Notes: generated from the letters alone by a model not told the origin. 37,914 nt of DNA from Acidobacteriaceae bacterium (GCA_030039895.1 JASHUR010000332.1:1-37914); one strand, 5' to 3'; shown: positions 26,570 through 36,745, counted from the stretch's first letter. Numbers and translations are program-made.

Positions 26570-26709
26570 CAGGATTATTCGCTTCTTGTCTAACGTGATC
26601 GGTGGGAGGAACCAAAGAAGTATGCGCTTGCATGCTGACAATCGGCACTTATTTGCTGGGATGCGCCAAAAGAATCGGGACGCAAGACATTGCCCGTCGT
26701 CAAATGTCT

Positions 26710-27852
26710 TTAACTCTCTTCACGATTCACCAACTCAGCAATCTCTGGCTCGCCGTCCTGAAGTACATAGTCGTCAGGGCAGGTCGGTAATACACCGTAG
26801 CGAATGAGATCCGTACACGACTGAGCAAAGAGAGAGTGTTGGCGAAGCATTTCGAGGAATTCCGCCGACAAAGGCCTACCAGTGTATCGAACAAACGCAC
26901 GTGAATATCTTGCCATTTCTGGCTCGGCTCGCACTGTCCGAATATTTCGGGCAGTCTCTCCGCATTTCTCATCGCGCGTCTGCTCTTCATCTCCCCACAG
27001 CGTCAAAAAAGAAGAAAGTTCGACAGCATGCTCTCCCGGCCATATATAGGCCGCAGATCCCAGCCAAATGGCCGCGAGACTAAAGCTCGATAACGACGGA
27101 ACGATGCAATCGCACTGTGATAGAAGCAAAAGATCACTGACGTCGGTCATATCTTGGTCGAAGGTAGTGATAGGCTGGACCGCGTCTATGATTAATTCAC
27201 ATTCTGCCCTCGGGGCATCAGTTACGAGCACAAACTCTGGATCAAGAGCGGCTTTCAACTCACAGCAAATCTCGATATACCAGGAAAGAGGAAGCCGCCG
27301 GTTCCAGCGACCTTGACCATCACCAGGGTAAAACGTTCCCTTAAAATCACCCGACCGGTAGTGAATGCCGACACGCACGCGTCGACTGCGTCCAGCCGCC
27401 GGCATTTTCGCCATTATGTTTGTGAGTGTGCTTGCGCTTCGATAAAGCTGGCTCAGCAAGAAAGGGCGACTCCGGTCCAGCGCGCCAAGTCCACCCCACA
27501 TACCCTCCAGAAGGAATACGACCGGCACGAATCGCGGCAAACGCAAGCTATGAACCCAGTTCGCAAAAGCTTGACCGAAGTCAGGATCATAGTTCGCGCG
27601 ATAAGCCCGCTCATTGAAAGTAATTACAACGGGATAAATTAATTCGAGGAGTCGATAGGCAGCAAAGTCCAGCCGCGAAGTTCCGAAGTGCCGCCAATAC
27701 CTGCGTGGGTTCATGCCCCATGCGGGATGAAGGCAGTGCCCATCAATCGCGTGAGCGGCAAGACAGGCTTTGGCCCATGGTATAAGCTCGTTCGCCAACC
27801 CTGCACCGCGTCCCACAGCCTTGGGGACACAGAAAAAACGAGACCGGCTCAT
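26710..27852 (-). CDS. GT11/fucosyltransferase-like glycosyltransferase
   Basis: A 380-aa protein not assigned to a family with certainty. VGIHYRSGDFKG at about residue 161 resembles the GDP-binding HxRxGDY motif of alpha-1,2- and alpha-1,6-fucosyltransferases. Later FVLVTDAP and DVSDLLLLSQCDCIVPSLSSFSLAAIWLG match the end region of that group, where the enzyme reads a SSFS loop. The opening FCVPKAVGRGAGLANELIPW also fits a GT-B start. A GDP-fucose transfer is therefore suggested, but the first half has low resemblance to known families. It sits between Wzy-like and Wzx-like genes, 140 bases from the latter. Confidence 0.65.
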   Translation of the reverse strand: MSRSRFFCVPKAVGRGAGLANELIPWAKACLAAHAIDGHCLHPAWGMNPRRYWRHFGTSRLDFAAYRLLELIYPVVITFNERAYRANYDPDFGQAFANWVHSLRLPRFVPVVFLLEGMWGGLGALDRSRPFLLSQLYRSASTLTNIMAKMPAAGRSRRVRVGIHYRSGDFKGTFYPGDGQGRWNRRLPLSWYIEICCELKAALDPEFVLVTDAPRAECELIIDAVQPITTFDQDMTDVSDLLLLSQCDCIVPSLSSFSLAAIWLGSAAYIWPGEHAVELSSFLTLWGDEEQTRDEKCGETARNIRTVRAEPEMARYSRAFVRYTGRPLSAEFLEMLRQHSLFAQSCTDLIRYGVLPTCPDDYVLQDGEPEIAELVNREES

Positions 27853-27940
27853 AATCTCACTTCACCATGGAGATTACCGAGTGACCTTTGGTCTACTAGG
27901 CCCGAGGCGCGAAATAAAGCTAAGGTGTTTATGGAAAGGC

Positions 27941-29305
27941 TCACACCGAGACCGCTTTGTTGAGAGATGTCTGCAACAGATGAAATCTTGCACGGCGGTC
28001 GTACGCCGCCTGTGACCCGACTGAGGTTGAAACCGAGATCAGCATTCCGAACAGCATCGATTGGCTGTAGCTGGCCGAATAGGTAACGAAGCACGCAAAG
28101 GACATAAAGATCCATATTCGCCAAAAGTTCTTGCCAGGGAACAACAGCCCTGCGTGGTCGCGGCTGGCAAAATGGATTGTCCACAAGGAACTGACATAAA
28201 TACCTACAAAACACAGCAGCCCAACGACGCCAATCCGAAGCGCCAACTGCAGATACTCGTTATGAGCGATGGTATCTACGAACTGGCCGGCGGCGAAGCG
28301 ACCCATGCCAGAGCCGTAGGGTTCGCCAAAGAGAGTAGAGACTGTGTCGTTAAAATGATCTTCGTACAAATCCGTCCATCCGTCGACTCGCCACGTCCAG
28401 TCATCCGAGTTCTCTACTGCCACGCCATAGGAATGCTGGACTTTGGACCCTGGGCCTATGACAAAGGCAGTCACAAGTATCGCCATAACAAATAAAAGGG
28501 ATAATACAGCAATCAGCATTTGTCTTGGCACGCGGCGAGTATATAGCACGAATAACAGTGCAGCAATGGCACCGCAGACCCAAACTGTACGGTGCTCCAG
28601 CATCATTGAAATCGGGGCGCTAAGATATAACATCCACCGATGCCAGCGTGTTGCATTGCCGGTCAATATAAGATGTACGGAAATCAGAGAGCCTATAAGC
28701 AGAAAATATGCACATTCATACCCCACAACACGCATGGGGTAGATGTTCGTTCCGACGGCAACCTCCCACTGCCCTGCAATACCAAGGTGCAAAAAGGTGG
28801 CCGTCCAGCGGAATACAACCAGGGCACACAGTGCCAAAGCCGCTTTCATCCAATAGACCATCATCTTCTCACTCAGCTCCCTGCTGTACCGGAAACTGGC
28901 GAAGTAGGGTACCGCTGCCAGGAACCACCAGTCGAAGCGCGATTCATTCCCGGCCGCTTTGGCTCCGAAAATTACAAGTCCCCGGCCTATCGACAGAAGC
29001 AGGAGAAGGAAAACTATACCAAGAAGCATCCGGCGTCCGCCCAATTCGCGCAACCAGAAGAGGCGGAGCACTCCAGCCGCAACCAAAAGAGAAATAACGA
29101 TATCCTGCGGATAAATGTAGAGGTATAAATGGATTCGCGGAAGGACAATAAGAGTGGTTTCTGCTACATATAGAATTAACAGAGTCGCGGCCCCAAAAAG
29201 CACATTGCGCGCCAACGCCAGAACGAGGTATGAGTACGCCCACATAACCGCAATTAGAACGGCTACAATTAAAGGTGCAATTCCAAGATAGGTGACGTAT
29301 CCCAT
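27941..29305 (-). CDS. Wzy-like polysaccharide polymerase (O-antigen ligase family)
   Basis: A 454-aa inner-membrane protein with about 11-12 hydrophobic segments. The long periplasmic loop at about residues 270-350, including the stretch DDWTWRVDGWTDLYEDHF, GSGMGRFAAGQF and IAHNEYLQLALRIGVVGLL, is the conserved Wzy_C pattern with HNEYLQ. It would join EPS repeat units on the periplasmic side. The ATG at 29305 starts the first helix. It lies between a GT4 (gap 150 bases) and the GT11-like gene (88 bases). Ligase action is an alternative but the EPS context favours polymerase. Confidence 0.85.
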   Translation of the reverse strand: MGYVTYLGIAPLIVAVLIAVMWAYSYLVLALARNVLFGAATLLILYVAETTLIVLPRIHLYLYIYPQDIVISLLVAAGVLRLFWLRELGGRRMLLGIVFLLLLLSIGRGLVIFGAKAAGNESRFDWWFLAAVPYFASFRYSRELSEKMMVYWMKAALALCALVVFRWTATFLHLGIAGQWEVAVGTNIYPMRVVGYECAYFLLIGSLISVHLILTGNATRWHRWMLYLSAPISMMLEHRTVWVCGAIAALLFVLYTRRVPRQMLIAVLSLLFVMAILVTAFVIGPGSKVQHSYGVAVENSDDWTWRVDGWTDLYEDHFNDTVSTLFGEPYGSGMGRFAAGQFVDTIAHNEYLQLALRIGVVGLLCFVGIYVSSLWTIHFASRDHAGLLFPGKNFWRIWIFMSFACFVTYSASYSQSMLFGMLISVSTSVGSQAAYDRRARFHLLQTSLNKAVSV

Positions 29306-29455
29306 AATTTTAGATAAGGTGAGCTACGCTTATGAAGAGCTTTTCGGTTGTGGCTGCGCTGGAACAGTAGTTAGCAAACAGGCATAAATGCGTCGTTGTA
29401 ATTCGCACATTGCTTTGCTGCCCTGCGAGGTAGGATTGTGCTCATTCGCACTTCT

Positions 29456-30724
29456 TTAGACGAGCGGAGCCTGGGCCAGCAGCATCCGATCTTCTTCGGT
29501 CAAGGGGCGTCGTCCAAGAACACGATAGTGAGCGCGGAAGAGTCGAGCTGTCCTATCCCAGGAGAAGAGGCCAGCTCGTTCGGTTCCTGCGTTCCTGAGA
29601 TTACGGCGTAAGTTCTCGTCAGTCCATACGCGGTATAAGGCATGGGCGAGCTCTTCAGCATTGTCCGGATCAAACGTAATCGCAGCATCCTGAACCTGCT
29701 CACGGAGGGGACGAATGTTGGAGCAGAGAACCGGTAGCCCTAATGTAAAGGCTTCGGATATGGGCAGCCCCCAACCCTCAAACTTGCTGGGATAAACCAT
29801 GCATCGAGCGAGTCTATATAGACAGTCACGTTCGACGGGTGAAACATAACCCACAAAATTTACCGTATTTGAAAGCCCGAGTTCACCGATCATCCGCTGG
29901 AGGCTTGGATAGTATTCGTTTTTGTGTCCTGAGCATACCAGTCGAACTACTGTATCGTAGCGATCACGGAGGATCGCCAGTGCTTCAAATAACGCAGAGT
30001 GGTTCTTGTGCCTCCAGGTTTGCGCTGGATAGAACGCAAAGTCGGTTTGAATCCGGAACTTCTTACGCGTGGCTTCCAGGTCCGCTGATGTTGGGCTTCG
30101 CTGATATTCCGTCAGTACAGGGGCCCAGGGCACTACCTTGACCTTCTCTTCAGGAAGTCCATAATTGCGAATCAAATCCTCTTTGCCAAACTCGGTCATC
30201 ACGGCGATCAGGCTCGATTGGGTGCAATTTGCCCGATACCGAAACTCGCGATCTGCGAATTCCCAGGGCGCAAAGAAGTCAGGGTAATGCAGGTGTTGGA
30301 GATCGTGGATCTGGTAGATGCTCGGGAGTGTGGTTTGGAAGCCGGACGTTTGGGCAAAATGCACAACATCGACCGCCGCAGCTTCGACGGCACCATCGGA
30401 AACTGGCATGCTCCGTTCTATTGTGAGCATCTTTTGCCTACAGACACTTTGCCAGGTTTTGACCACGCCGGGCATCCCTCTGGCAATTCTCTTCCATGCG
30501 GGGTTTTTGCGGTTTCGAGTTGGCAAAATTCGGGATCGCCCTTTCATTAGGGGGCACAGCCACTCATGAGAGTCCTTGAAGGCAAGGAACAGATACTCCT
30601 CCGTTCCGTCTCCGAGCTCAGAAAGTGCCTTGGCGAGCCCTACAACAACGGAGCGGACGCCGCTGGCCGGGCCGTCCGGAACGCGAGCGTCAATGCAGAC
30701 TCTCAAGCAACGATGCTCCGCCAT
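29456..30724 (-). CDS. Group 1 (GT4) glycosyltransferase
   Basis: A 422-aa GT-B glycosyltransferase. The N-terminal part shows VCIDARVPDGPASGVRSVV (typical opening), then DVVHFAQTSGF and YQIHDLQHLHYPDFF. The donor lobe has FYPAQTWRHKNHSAL, NFVGYVSPVERDCLYRLARCMVYPSKFEGWGLPISEAF with the EX7E motif, split here. This group resembles mannosyl- and glucosyltransferases such as MtfB. It is the first transferase in the operon, 50 bases after the start of the next gene region, and may add the second sugar of the repeat unit (inference). Confidence 0.87.
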   Translation of the reverse strand: MAEHRCLRVCIDARVPDGPASGVRSVVVGLAKALSELGDGTEEYLFLAFKDSHEWLCPLMKGRSRILPTRNRKNPAWKRIARGMPGVVKTWQSVCRQKMLTIERSMPVSDGAVEAAAVDVVHFAQTSGFQTTLPSIYQIHDLQHLHYPDFFAPWEFADREFRYRANCTQSSLIAVMTEFGKEDLIRNYGLPEEKVKVVPWAPVLTEYQRSPTSADLEATRKKFRIQTDFAFYPAQTWRHKNHSALFEALAILRDRYDTVVRLVCSGHKNEYYPSLQRMIGELGLSNTVNFVGYVSPVERDCLYRLARCMVYPSKFEGWGLPISEAFTLGLPVLCSNIRPLREQVQDAAITFDPDNAEELAHALYRVWTDENLRRNLRNAGTERAGLFSWDRTARLFRAHYRVLGRRPLTEEDRMLLAQAPLV

Positions 30725-30775
30725 TCAATACCTTTGTGCCTATGGATTGCAGGCAACATATTCATATCAGCCGCG

Positions 30776-31708
30776 TCAGTGATAAAACAGTCCGTAGAGC
30801 GCCACACCTGTGATCATATCCAGCACCGCATGACTGCTAAGCGCACCAGCGGTTTTGGCAGCACTGCTGGGAACGTACAGTACATCCCCGGCCTGTAACG
30901 CCAGATCAGGACTTTTCGACTGAAAAACTTTCCCCAGTGGAACTGGGATATCAGTTACTCCTGTCGTCGTCTTGCGGATAATTCGAGTGCTATTAAGTTT
31001 GGCTGTTCTGTTGGCACCTGATGCGAGAGCTAGTGCCTGAAGTACAGAAACATTATCGGTATCCATCGCAAATCCACCCGGCTTCGCAACGTCTCCGACA
31101 ACATAGACAATTCCAGCCTTAGGCACCAACACCATATCTCCAGGCTGCAACTCAATATCAGCGGCCGCCTGACTGGAATTGCCAATAAGGCTAACTGTTA
31201 CAGGATGGGCGGGGTCAGCACGATGGGTGACCAAAGCTCGTTCAGCGGCATCTGGAGTAAGGCCCTCGGCCTCCGAGATAACTTCAAGCAGGCGCGGTCT
31301 CCCAAGTGGAGTGTAGGCTCCGGGCTTCCTCACTTCCCCCGCGACGGTGATAGCCTGCGCGCTGCCGTACTCCTCGACCGCAACTGTAACCTGTGGTTTT
31401 TTGACTATGTTGCTGTCGGCCAGCCGCTTGGCGAGTACTTGCTGCGCCTGTTCAGGTGCGAGACCTTGAAGCGGCACAGTGTTCAACAGCGGAAGCGATA
31501 CCTTGCCCTGATTATCGACCCTGAACTTCCCGCTTAATTCGGGTGAATCAAAGACTTGTATATCGAGTAAGTCGCCAGGCCCAATCGGCACGGCCTCGGC
31601 AGAAGACTTGGCCTTCTCCTGGGCAAGAACCGAACATGCCAGCATAACCATAGCAAGTCCGATCAGGAACTGTTTCTTGAGTCGGAACAAGGATAAGCGG
31701 TAACGCAT
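30776..31708 (-). CDS. Wza-like polysaccharide export protein (SLBB domains)
   Basis: A 310-aa exported protein. A signal peptide ends near residue 30 (MLACSVLAQ), with Cys25 a weak lipobox candidate. The Poly_export domain (PIGPGDLLDIQVF at about 41-53, GKVSLPLL) is followed by two SLBB domains (VAGEVRKPGAY at about 122 and VVGDVAKPGGF at about 205). It would form the outer-membrane channel for the polymer. It is shorter than E. coli Wza (379 aa). The ATG at 31708 has GGAG eight bases upstream. It follows the BY-kinase gene with a 206-base gap that contains short inverted repeats. Confidence 0.88.
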   Translation of the reverse strand: MRYRLSLFRLKKQFLIGLAMVMLACSVLAQEKAKSSAEAVPIGPGDLLDIQVFDSPELSGKFRVDNQGKVSLPLLNTVPLQGLAPEQAQQVLAKRLADSNIVKKPQVTVAVEEYGSAQAITVAGEVRKPGAYTPLGRPRLLEVISEAEGLTPDAAERALVTHRADPAHPVTVSLIGNSSQAAADIELQPGDMVLVPKAGIVYVVGDVAKPGGFAMDTDNVSVLQALALASGANRTAKLNSTRIIRKTTTGVTDIPVPLGKVFQSKSPDLALQAGDVLYVPSSAAKTAGALSSHAVLDMITGVALYGLFYH

Positions 31709-31914
31709 AAGACATTCTCCTAATTATCATTCGGGCCCTGTGGCCCTATGAAGAAGACGAAGGAGGCTTCTTCGTGACGCCGGCCCCCGACCTACACTTT
31801 CGACAGAGCTACAGGCGCGTCACGGGCAAATCCATCATGACAAAGCCCTGCCGCAGCGCTGAAGCCGCAACAATGTGTTTACACCTGTCTGTGACAGTGC
31901 CTGCGAAAGACGTG

Positions 31915-34188
31915 TCAATCGCGACTACTGGAGTAATCGTAATTTTGGTATCTTCCCCCGCCGTAATAGTAGTAGTCGGGGGCGTTGATATTGACGCCGT
32001 TCAAAACTACGCCGGCGATACGGGCGCGGGCGCGGAGCAGCAATTCGCACGAACGCCGCAACGGCTGCCACCCGATTTTTCCCCAGCGCAGCACCATTAC
32101 GCAGACATCAGCTTGCGCCGCCAACAAGACGGCGTCCGTAACGGGAAGTACCGGGGGGGTATCTAAGATCACATAATCAAACTCGTTTTTCCATTTCAGC
32201 AACAGTTCTGACATGCACCGAGAGCCGAGCATTTCCGCCGGATAGGGAGCGATAGGACCAGATGTCATCAATGTAAGATTGGACATCTTGGGGTGGATGA
32301 AGGCGACGTCCTCTAGCTTACTGATTCCAGACACGACTGAAGACAAACCGGATTTGTTAGACAGTCCAAAATGCTTGTGCACAGAGGGGCGCCGTAGGTC
32401 AGCGTCCACCAAGAGCACCCGTGCGCCCTTTTGAGCCAGTACTACTGCGGTGTTAATGCTAGTACTGGTCTTGCCTTCGCCAAGCACTGAACTGGTCACT
32501 ACGATGGTCTTTACCGGACCACCATAACTGGACAGCAGCAGTGCAGTTCGCAAACTACGATAGGCTTCTGCCGCCTGCGACTTGGGCTTCGACAACGTAA
32601 TTACGTCTGCGGCGTCCTTAAAACCATTGCCGTTTGCGTCTAAGGACATGGTGATCATGCCAGCGGCGCTCTTCTTTGTGCCGTTGCCGTTCGTGCTCAA
32701 AATGTGGCTGCGATAGGCCCCGTTTTTGTTGAACATAGGGATGACAGCCAGCGACGGTAACCCGCAATAGGTTTCCACTTCCTCGACCGTGCGCAAGCTA
32801 CTGTCGAGGTTCTCCAAAACAAATGCGCTTGCCAGGCCGAATACCAGGCCGGCGCCGAGGCCCAACGCCAGGTTTAGCGGCATATTCGGCTCCACAGGGG
32901 TCAACGGAAGGGTCGCCGGGTCCACCACATTTGCTTTGGTAGACCGCAGACCCGCAGCAATACCTGCTTCCTTCAGCTTCTTGAGCAGGCTGTCATACAA
33001 ATCGCGGCTGGAATCGAGCTGATGGCGCAAAATGGTGTACTGTACGGCGCTCTCATTGAGTTGGTACGCTTCCTGTTTTTGTTTCTCGACCATCGCCCGA
33101 AGCATGTCTTCGGACTGACGCGCCGCCAGGTAGTCATTCTTAAAACGTTGCGCATGATTGTCTATCTCCGCCTGGATGCGCGCTTCCACATCCTGCAGTT
33201 GTGCCTTCAGCTCCACTACCTTCGGATATGAGTCGCCGTATTGCGCGCTAACTTGCGCGTACTGGCTGCGTAAATCATTTTCCTGAGTGCGTAGCGTCTG
33301 AAGCGTGAGGTCGGGAGTAGGCGAAGTGACCAGCTCAGCGTTGCCTTGTTCCGCTAACCGCCAACTGGCCTCTTTGAGAATGCGGTCCTCCTCCGCTGCG
33401 GTAAGTTTTTCGTTGAGTTCATCCAGCTTCGAGATAGTACTGCTTTGGTTCTCCCCGCTGGCGCCGGGGGTGTCGGTAAACCACACCCCATGTTCCTTTT
33501 CGAACTCTGACACACGTTCCTGATAATCCTCGACATTGGCTTTAATCTCGTCGAGCTGCTTCTGCAACCAGTCGGCAACCTGCATGGTGGCCATGTACTT
33601 CACCTTGTAATTGTGCTCGACAAAAGCGCTGACCAGTGTGTTGACCACATCCATAGCCACCTGGGGCGAGTAGCTACGGAAGCGTATTTCGATCAGTTCC
33701 GACTTCGGCATGATTGTCACGTGCAATGCGGAGTCGAACGCCTTTATCAGCTCCTGGCGCCTCACGGGCGAATCTATCGATGCATGCTTCGGATCCGGCT
33801 TGCAAAAAGCGGGATTAGAGTCCAGATGGAGTTGCTGAATCACCGCCATGGCCAGCGGCTCACTTTGCAGGATGCGAACCTGAGTCTCCAATCGCGTTTG
33901 CATGTCGCTCGTGTCGGCGTTCGACGAAGCAGCTTGCCCGTCAGGGTCGGCATTCTCGTCGAAAATAATGGCAATGTGTGCCGTAGCCTCGTAACGGGGC
34001 TTCTTTAACAGCGAATAAACAACCGCACCAGAAAGCGCCACAGTGATGCATAGCAGGATAACGGCATACCGCTTCAGGATGATGCGACGTAGATCGGAGA
34101 GGCTGAACACCTCAGGTAGCTGGCTCTGCGGAGATGCCGTGGAAGCGAGTGATTGCTCCGCATTTTCGCGAGTGATTACTGCATTCAT
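31915..34188 (-). CDS. Wzc-like polysaccharide co-polymerase and tyrosine autokinase
   Basis: A 757-aa inner-membrane protein that controls chain length and export. The Wzz domain starts at about 26, with helix 1 at 41-61 and helix 2 at 438-457. Between them are coiled-coil stretches at about 205-275 and 325-405. The kinase has Walker A SSVLGEGKTSTS (566-577), Walker A' VLLVDADL (591-598) and Walker B VILDTPP (673-679). The C-terminal tail has seven tyrosines (739-742, 747, 750, 752), the expected autophosphorylation cluster. The linker at about 486-535 is Asn/Gly/Lys-rich and unusual. It is a single-chain BY-kinase as in Proteobacteria. Confidence 0.92.
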   Translation of the reverse strand: MNAVITRENAEQSLASTASPQSQLPEVFSLSDLRRIILKRYAVILLCITVALSGAVVYSLLKKPRYEATAHIAIIFDENADPDGQAASSNADTSDMQTRLETQVRILQSEPLAMAVIQQLHLDSNPAFCKPDPKHASIDSPVRRQELIKAFDSALHVTIMPKSELIEIRFRSYSPQVAMDVVNTLVSAFVEHNYKVKYMATMQVADWLQKQLDEIKANVEDYQERVSEFEKEHGVWFTDTPGASGENQSSTISKLDELNEKLTAAEEDRILKEASWRLAEQGNAELVTSPTPDLTLQTLRTQENDLRSQYAQVSAQYGDSYPKVVELKAQLQDVEARIQAEIDNHAQRFKNDYLAARQSEDMLRAMVEKQKQEAYQLNESAVQYTILRHQLDSSRDLYDSLLKKLKEAGIAAGLRSTKANVVDPATLPLTPVEPNMPLNLALGLGAGLVFGLASAFVLENLDSSLRTVEEVETYCGLPSLAVIPMFNKNGAYRSHILSTNGNGTKKSAAGMITMSLDANGNGFKDAADVITLSKPKSQAAEAYRSLRTALLLSSYGGPVKTIVVTSSVLGEGKTSTSINTAVVLAQKGARVLLVDADLRRPSVHKHFGLSNKSGLSSVVSGISKLEDVAFIHPKMSNLTLMTSGPIAPYPAEMLGSRCMSELLLKWKNEFDYVILDTPPVLPVTDAVLLAAQADVCVMVLRWGKIGWQPLRRSCELLLRARARIAGVVLNGVNINAPDYYYYGGGRYQNYDYSSSRD

Positions 34189-34353
34189 AGATTCTCCAAT
34201 TGAAGCAAAGGCGCTAAGCCTGCGACCTAAAAACTCCCGGGCTACGGGAGTCTTGTGGCCGGGTGCTGTCCTCGATACGCCTTTGGGATATGGTTAACTC
34301 TGGCCGTTGGTGTGACTCATAACACTGACGGCTTTGATGCGGATATTCATGGC

Positions 34354-35790
34354 TCAAGCTGCGCCGGATCCACGGATTACAGCAGGAACGGTTCTAGCCA
34401 GGATCTTTAAGTCGAGCCATAATGACCATTCATCCATATACTGTAAGTCGAGTAACATCCATTCATCGAATGAGATATTACTGCGACCGTTCACCTGCCA
34501 AAGGCAGGTTATCCCAGGTTTCACACTGAACCGCCTGCGCTGCCAGTCTTCGCTGAAGCCTTCATAATCCCGGACAGGGAGTGGACGGGGTCCTACGAGG
34601 CTCATGTCCCCTTTCAACACGTTCAGCAACTGCGGCAGCTCGTCAATACTGCTGCGGCGGAGAAACTTCCCGATCGACGTAATTCTCGGGTCATTACGGA
34701 TCTTGAATACTGGTCCAGATACCTCATTTTTACTCTCAAGATCTCGCATCAGCCGCTCAGCGTCTTGGATCATGGTCCGAAACTTCGCGATTTTAAATCG
34801 GCGCTTGTTCAGCCCTATGCGTTCCTGGAAGAAGAACACTGGCCCTGTGGATGTGGCCTTGATGGCGATGGCCACGCTAACGAATAGCGGCAGGAAAAGA
34901 AGGAGCAGAGCAGAGGAGACAGCGATGTCAAGCAGTCGCTTTGCCACAAGTGGCCAGTCGTCTGCGGCCCAGGTTCGAGTGGCAATATAGTGACTACCAT
35001 CGAATTCCTCAGCCAGCCACCGCGCATTCCGAAGGCCAAAGGTATCAGCATTCAGGCGGACGATAATTCCGTGCTGTGAACAGAGGTTAGCAACCTCAGA
35101 CCAGCGATGGTAGAGAGAACCAAAAGGCAGATAAATTACGGCCTCGTCTACTACCCGATTCCGCAGAAACTCGGCCAAGCCAGCATAATTACAAACGACA
35201 TCAAAGCCGCTTCGGGCAAAAACACTCATCCCCGACCACGCGTCATCGACAAATCCTACTAGCCGATAGCCGCGATCGGGACTCTGTACAATCTTGCGCG
35301 CAAATGCTACCGCACGCTCGTTAGTCCCAAAAATCAGCATGTGGCGAAGATTCCTGCCGTGGATCCTGATCTGGGCAAGCAGCCACCGTAGCATAAGCCT
35401 GGAGGCGATCATCGTAGCGCTGCTGAATGTCCAAAACACCAGCAGGAACCACAGCGTAGCCATACGAATTGAAAAGACGGCGGCGATACCAACGAAACAA
35501 ACCAGGGACAGGCTCGTTCCTTTCAGAACGTCGATGATCTCATCAAACCGCCTGGAGAGCCGGCGTGAACGATAGAGCCCAAATGTACGAAAGACAACAT
35601 GGTATGAAGCCAAGATCAGAAAAAATAGGAGGACATCTGCAATTCTGGCCCGCATGGCGAGAAATGCCCGAAATGGGACACTGTGCTGCCTATGAACAAG
35701 CTGCAGAGTTGCAAGTCCAAACGACAACGCGACAAGCAGCGCGTCCAGGAGTTGTAGGAGTGTCAGTGGAACTCGATACCTACTGAGCAT
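34354..35790 (-). CDS. Undecaprenyl-phosphate sugar phosphotransferase (WcaJ/WbaP-like)
   Basis: A 478-aa inner-membrane enzyme that starts EPS synthesis by moving a sugar 1-phosphate, probably glucose or galactose, onto undecaprenyl phosphate. There are about five hydrophobic segments in total, a CoA-binding-like domain with LIFGTNERA near residue 152, and the catalytic domain from about 278. In the last part are KFRTM (336-340), IDELPQLLNVLKGDMSLVGPRP (in two motifs, about 382-403) and FSVKPGITCLWQV, all canonical. The ATG at 35790 is preferred over a GTG at 35838. It is the first biosynthetic gene after the antiterminator, and the 300-base leader between them could carry the antiterminator's loading site. 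Confidence 0.93.
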   Translation of the reverse strand: MLSRYRVPLTLLQLLDALLVALSFGLATLQLVHRQHSVPFRAFLAMRARIADVLLFFLILASYHVVFRTFGLYRSRRLSRRFDEIIDVLKGTSLSLVCFVGIAAVFSIRMATLWFLLVFWTFSSATMIASRLMLRWLLAQIRIHGRNLRHMLIFGTNERAVAFARKIVQSPDRGYRLVGFVDDAWSGMSVFARSGFDVVCNYAGLAEFLRNRVVDEAVIYLPFGSLYHRWSEVANLCSQHGIIVRLNADTFGLRNARWLAEEFDGSHYIATRTWAADDWPLVAKRLLDIAVSSALLLLFLPLFVSVAIAIKATSTGPVFFFQERIGLNKRRFKIAKFRTMIQDAERLMRDLESKNEVSGPVFKIRNDPRITSIGKFLRRSSIDELPQLLNVLKGDMSLVGPRPLPVRDYEGFSEDWQRRRFSVKPGITCLWQVNGRSNISFDEWMLLDLQYMDEWSLWLDLKILARTVPAVIRGSGAA

Positions 35791-36103
35791 TTTAGTTTCC
35801 GCATCGCAGCAAGGCGTGCCCTTGCTTGAAGAATCCACCGCTGCGAATTGAATGTGAGATGAGAGAATGCCTATCCCTACGAATGAGTAACGCGGCGCTG
35901 AGAGATCTAAGCTCGAGTTCGGCTATGGGTCCGTAAGCGATTCACAGTGCAACTGAATATTTCGTTCTTAGTCAGAAGAAATCTGTTTTGATATGCGATT
36001 GGTGAATCTCGCTTGATGAGCAGAGAGACTTCGTTCACCGGTTTGTAGAAGCGATGGCCGCTCAGAACAACTCTCTTCAAAGTTTGGCAGGCGTCCACAT
36101 CCG

Positions 36104-36745
36104 CTACTCAGCCGCGCTCCACTGTCCGGCATGAGTAGCGCACCACGTGGCCGGATGGCTTGGATAAGAATGAGTGCTCAAGCCCGGAGTTTGGTGCTGA
36201 GCTTTTGAAAGCGGCTCAAGTTCTGAGGCATCTACCTCTATCGCTACGCTTCGCATAATCCGGTCAAGCGTCAGGACGATGTTAAGGTTGTTCTTCTTTC
36301 GAACGATGACGCCTTCAAGCCCTGCAAGGATGCCGGATGCGACGCGAGCTCTCTCGCCGACGTTGAGGTACGGATAGGGCTCGACCCTTCGGTCATGTAG
36401 CCCATTCCTTAGTGTTTCGATTTCCTGTTCCGGCAGCTCCCAGGCATGCTGCCCGGAGCCGATGATCGAGAAGACCCCTGGGGTGCCCAGAACAGACCCC
36501 CGCTCAGCGGGAGAGATGTGAACGAACACATAATTCGGGAACAATGGCAAATCTAGGGTAACGGGGCTTCGCTTTTTCCATTGGCGGGGAGCCTTGTACA
36601 AGGGTAGGAATGTTTCAACATTTCGATGTGTAAGCTGGTCAAAGACGCGCTTTTCGTGATGAGTTGCGGTGTAAGCCGCAAACCACTTTGGCGCGACTCC
36701 CTGGTCGCTTGGTCTCGAATTGATCGCTTCGCAGAACTGTGACAT
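36104..36745 (-). CDS. NusG-family transcription antiterminator (UpxY/RfaH type)
   Basis: A 213-aa specialised NusG paralogue. WFAAYTATHHEKRVFDQL and NVETFLPLYK mark the NGN domain (about 20-125), followed by LPLFPNYVFVHI, typical of RfaH/UpxY. The KOW domain is at about 132-175 (VGERARVASGILAGLEGVIVRKKNN). Such proteins join RNA polymerase at the start of long polysaccharide operons and prevent early termination. The start at 36745 has a GGGGATGG upstream; a GTG at 36781 is possible. It sits at the head of the EPS operon, and its start is just after a strong hairpin, which suggests autoregulation. No ops or JUMPstart sequence is recognised in its leader. Confidence 0.9.
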   Translation of the reverse strand: MSQFCEAINSRPSDQGVAPKWFAAYTATHHEKRVFDQLTHRNVETFLPLYKAPRQWKKRSPVTLDLPLFPNYVFVHISPAERGSVLGTPGVFSIIGSGQHAWELPEQEIETLRNGLHDRRVEPYPYLNVGERARVASGILAGLEGVIVRKKNNLNIVLTLDRIMRSVAIEVDASELEPLSKAQHQTPGLSTHSYPSHPATWCATHAGQWSAAE

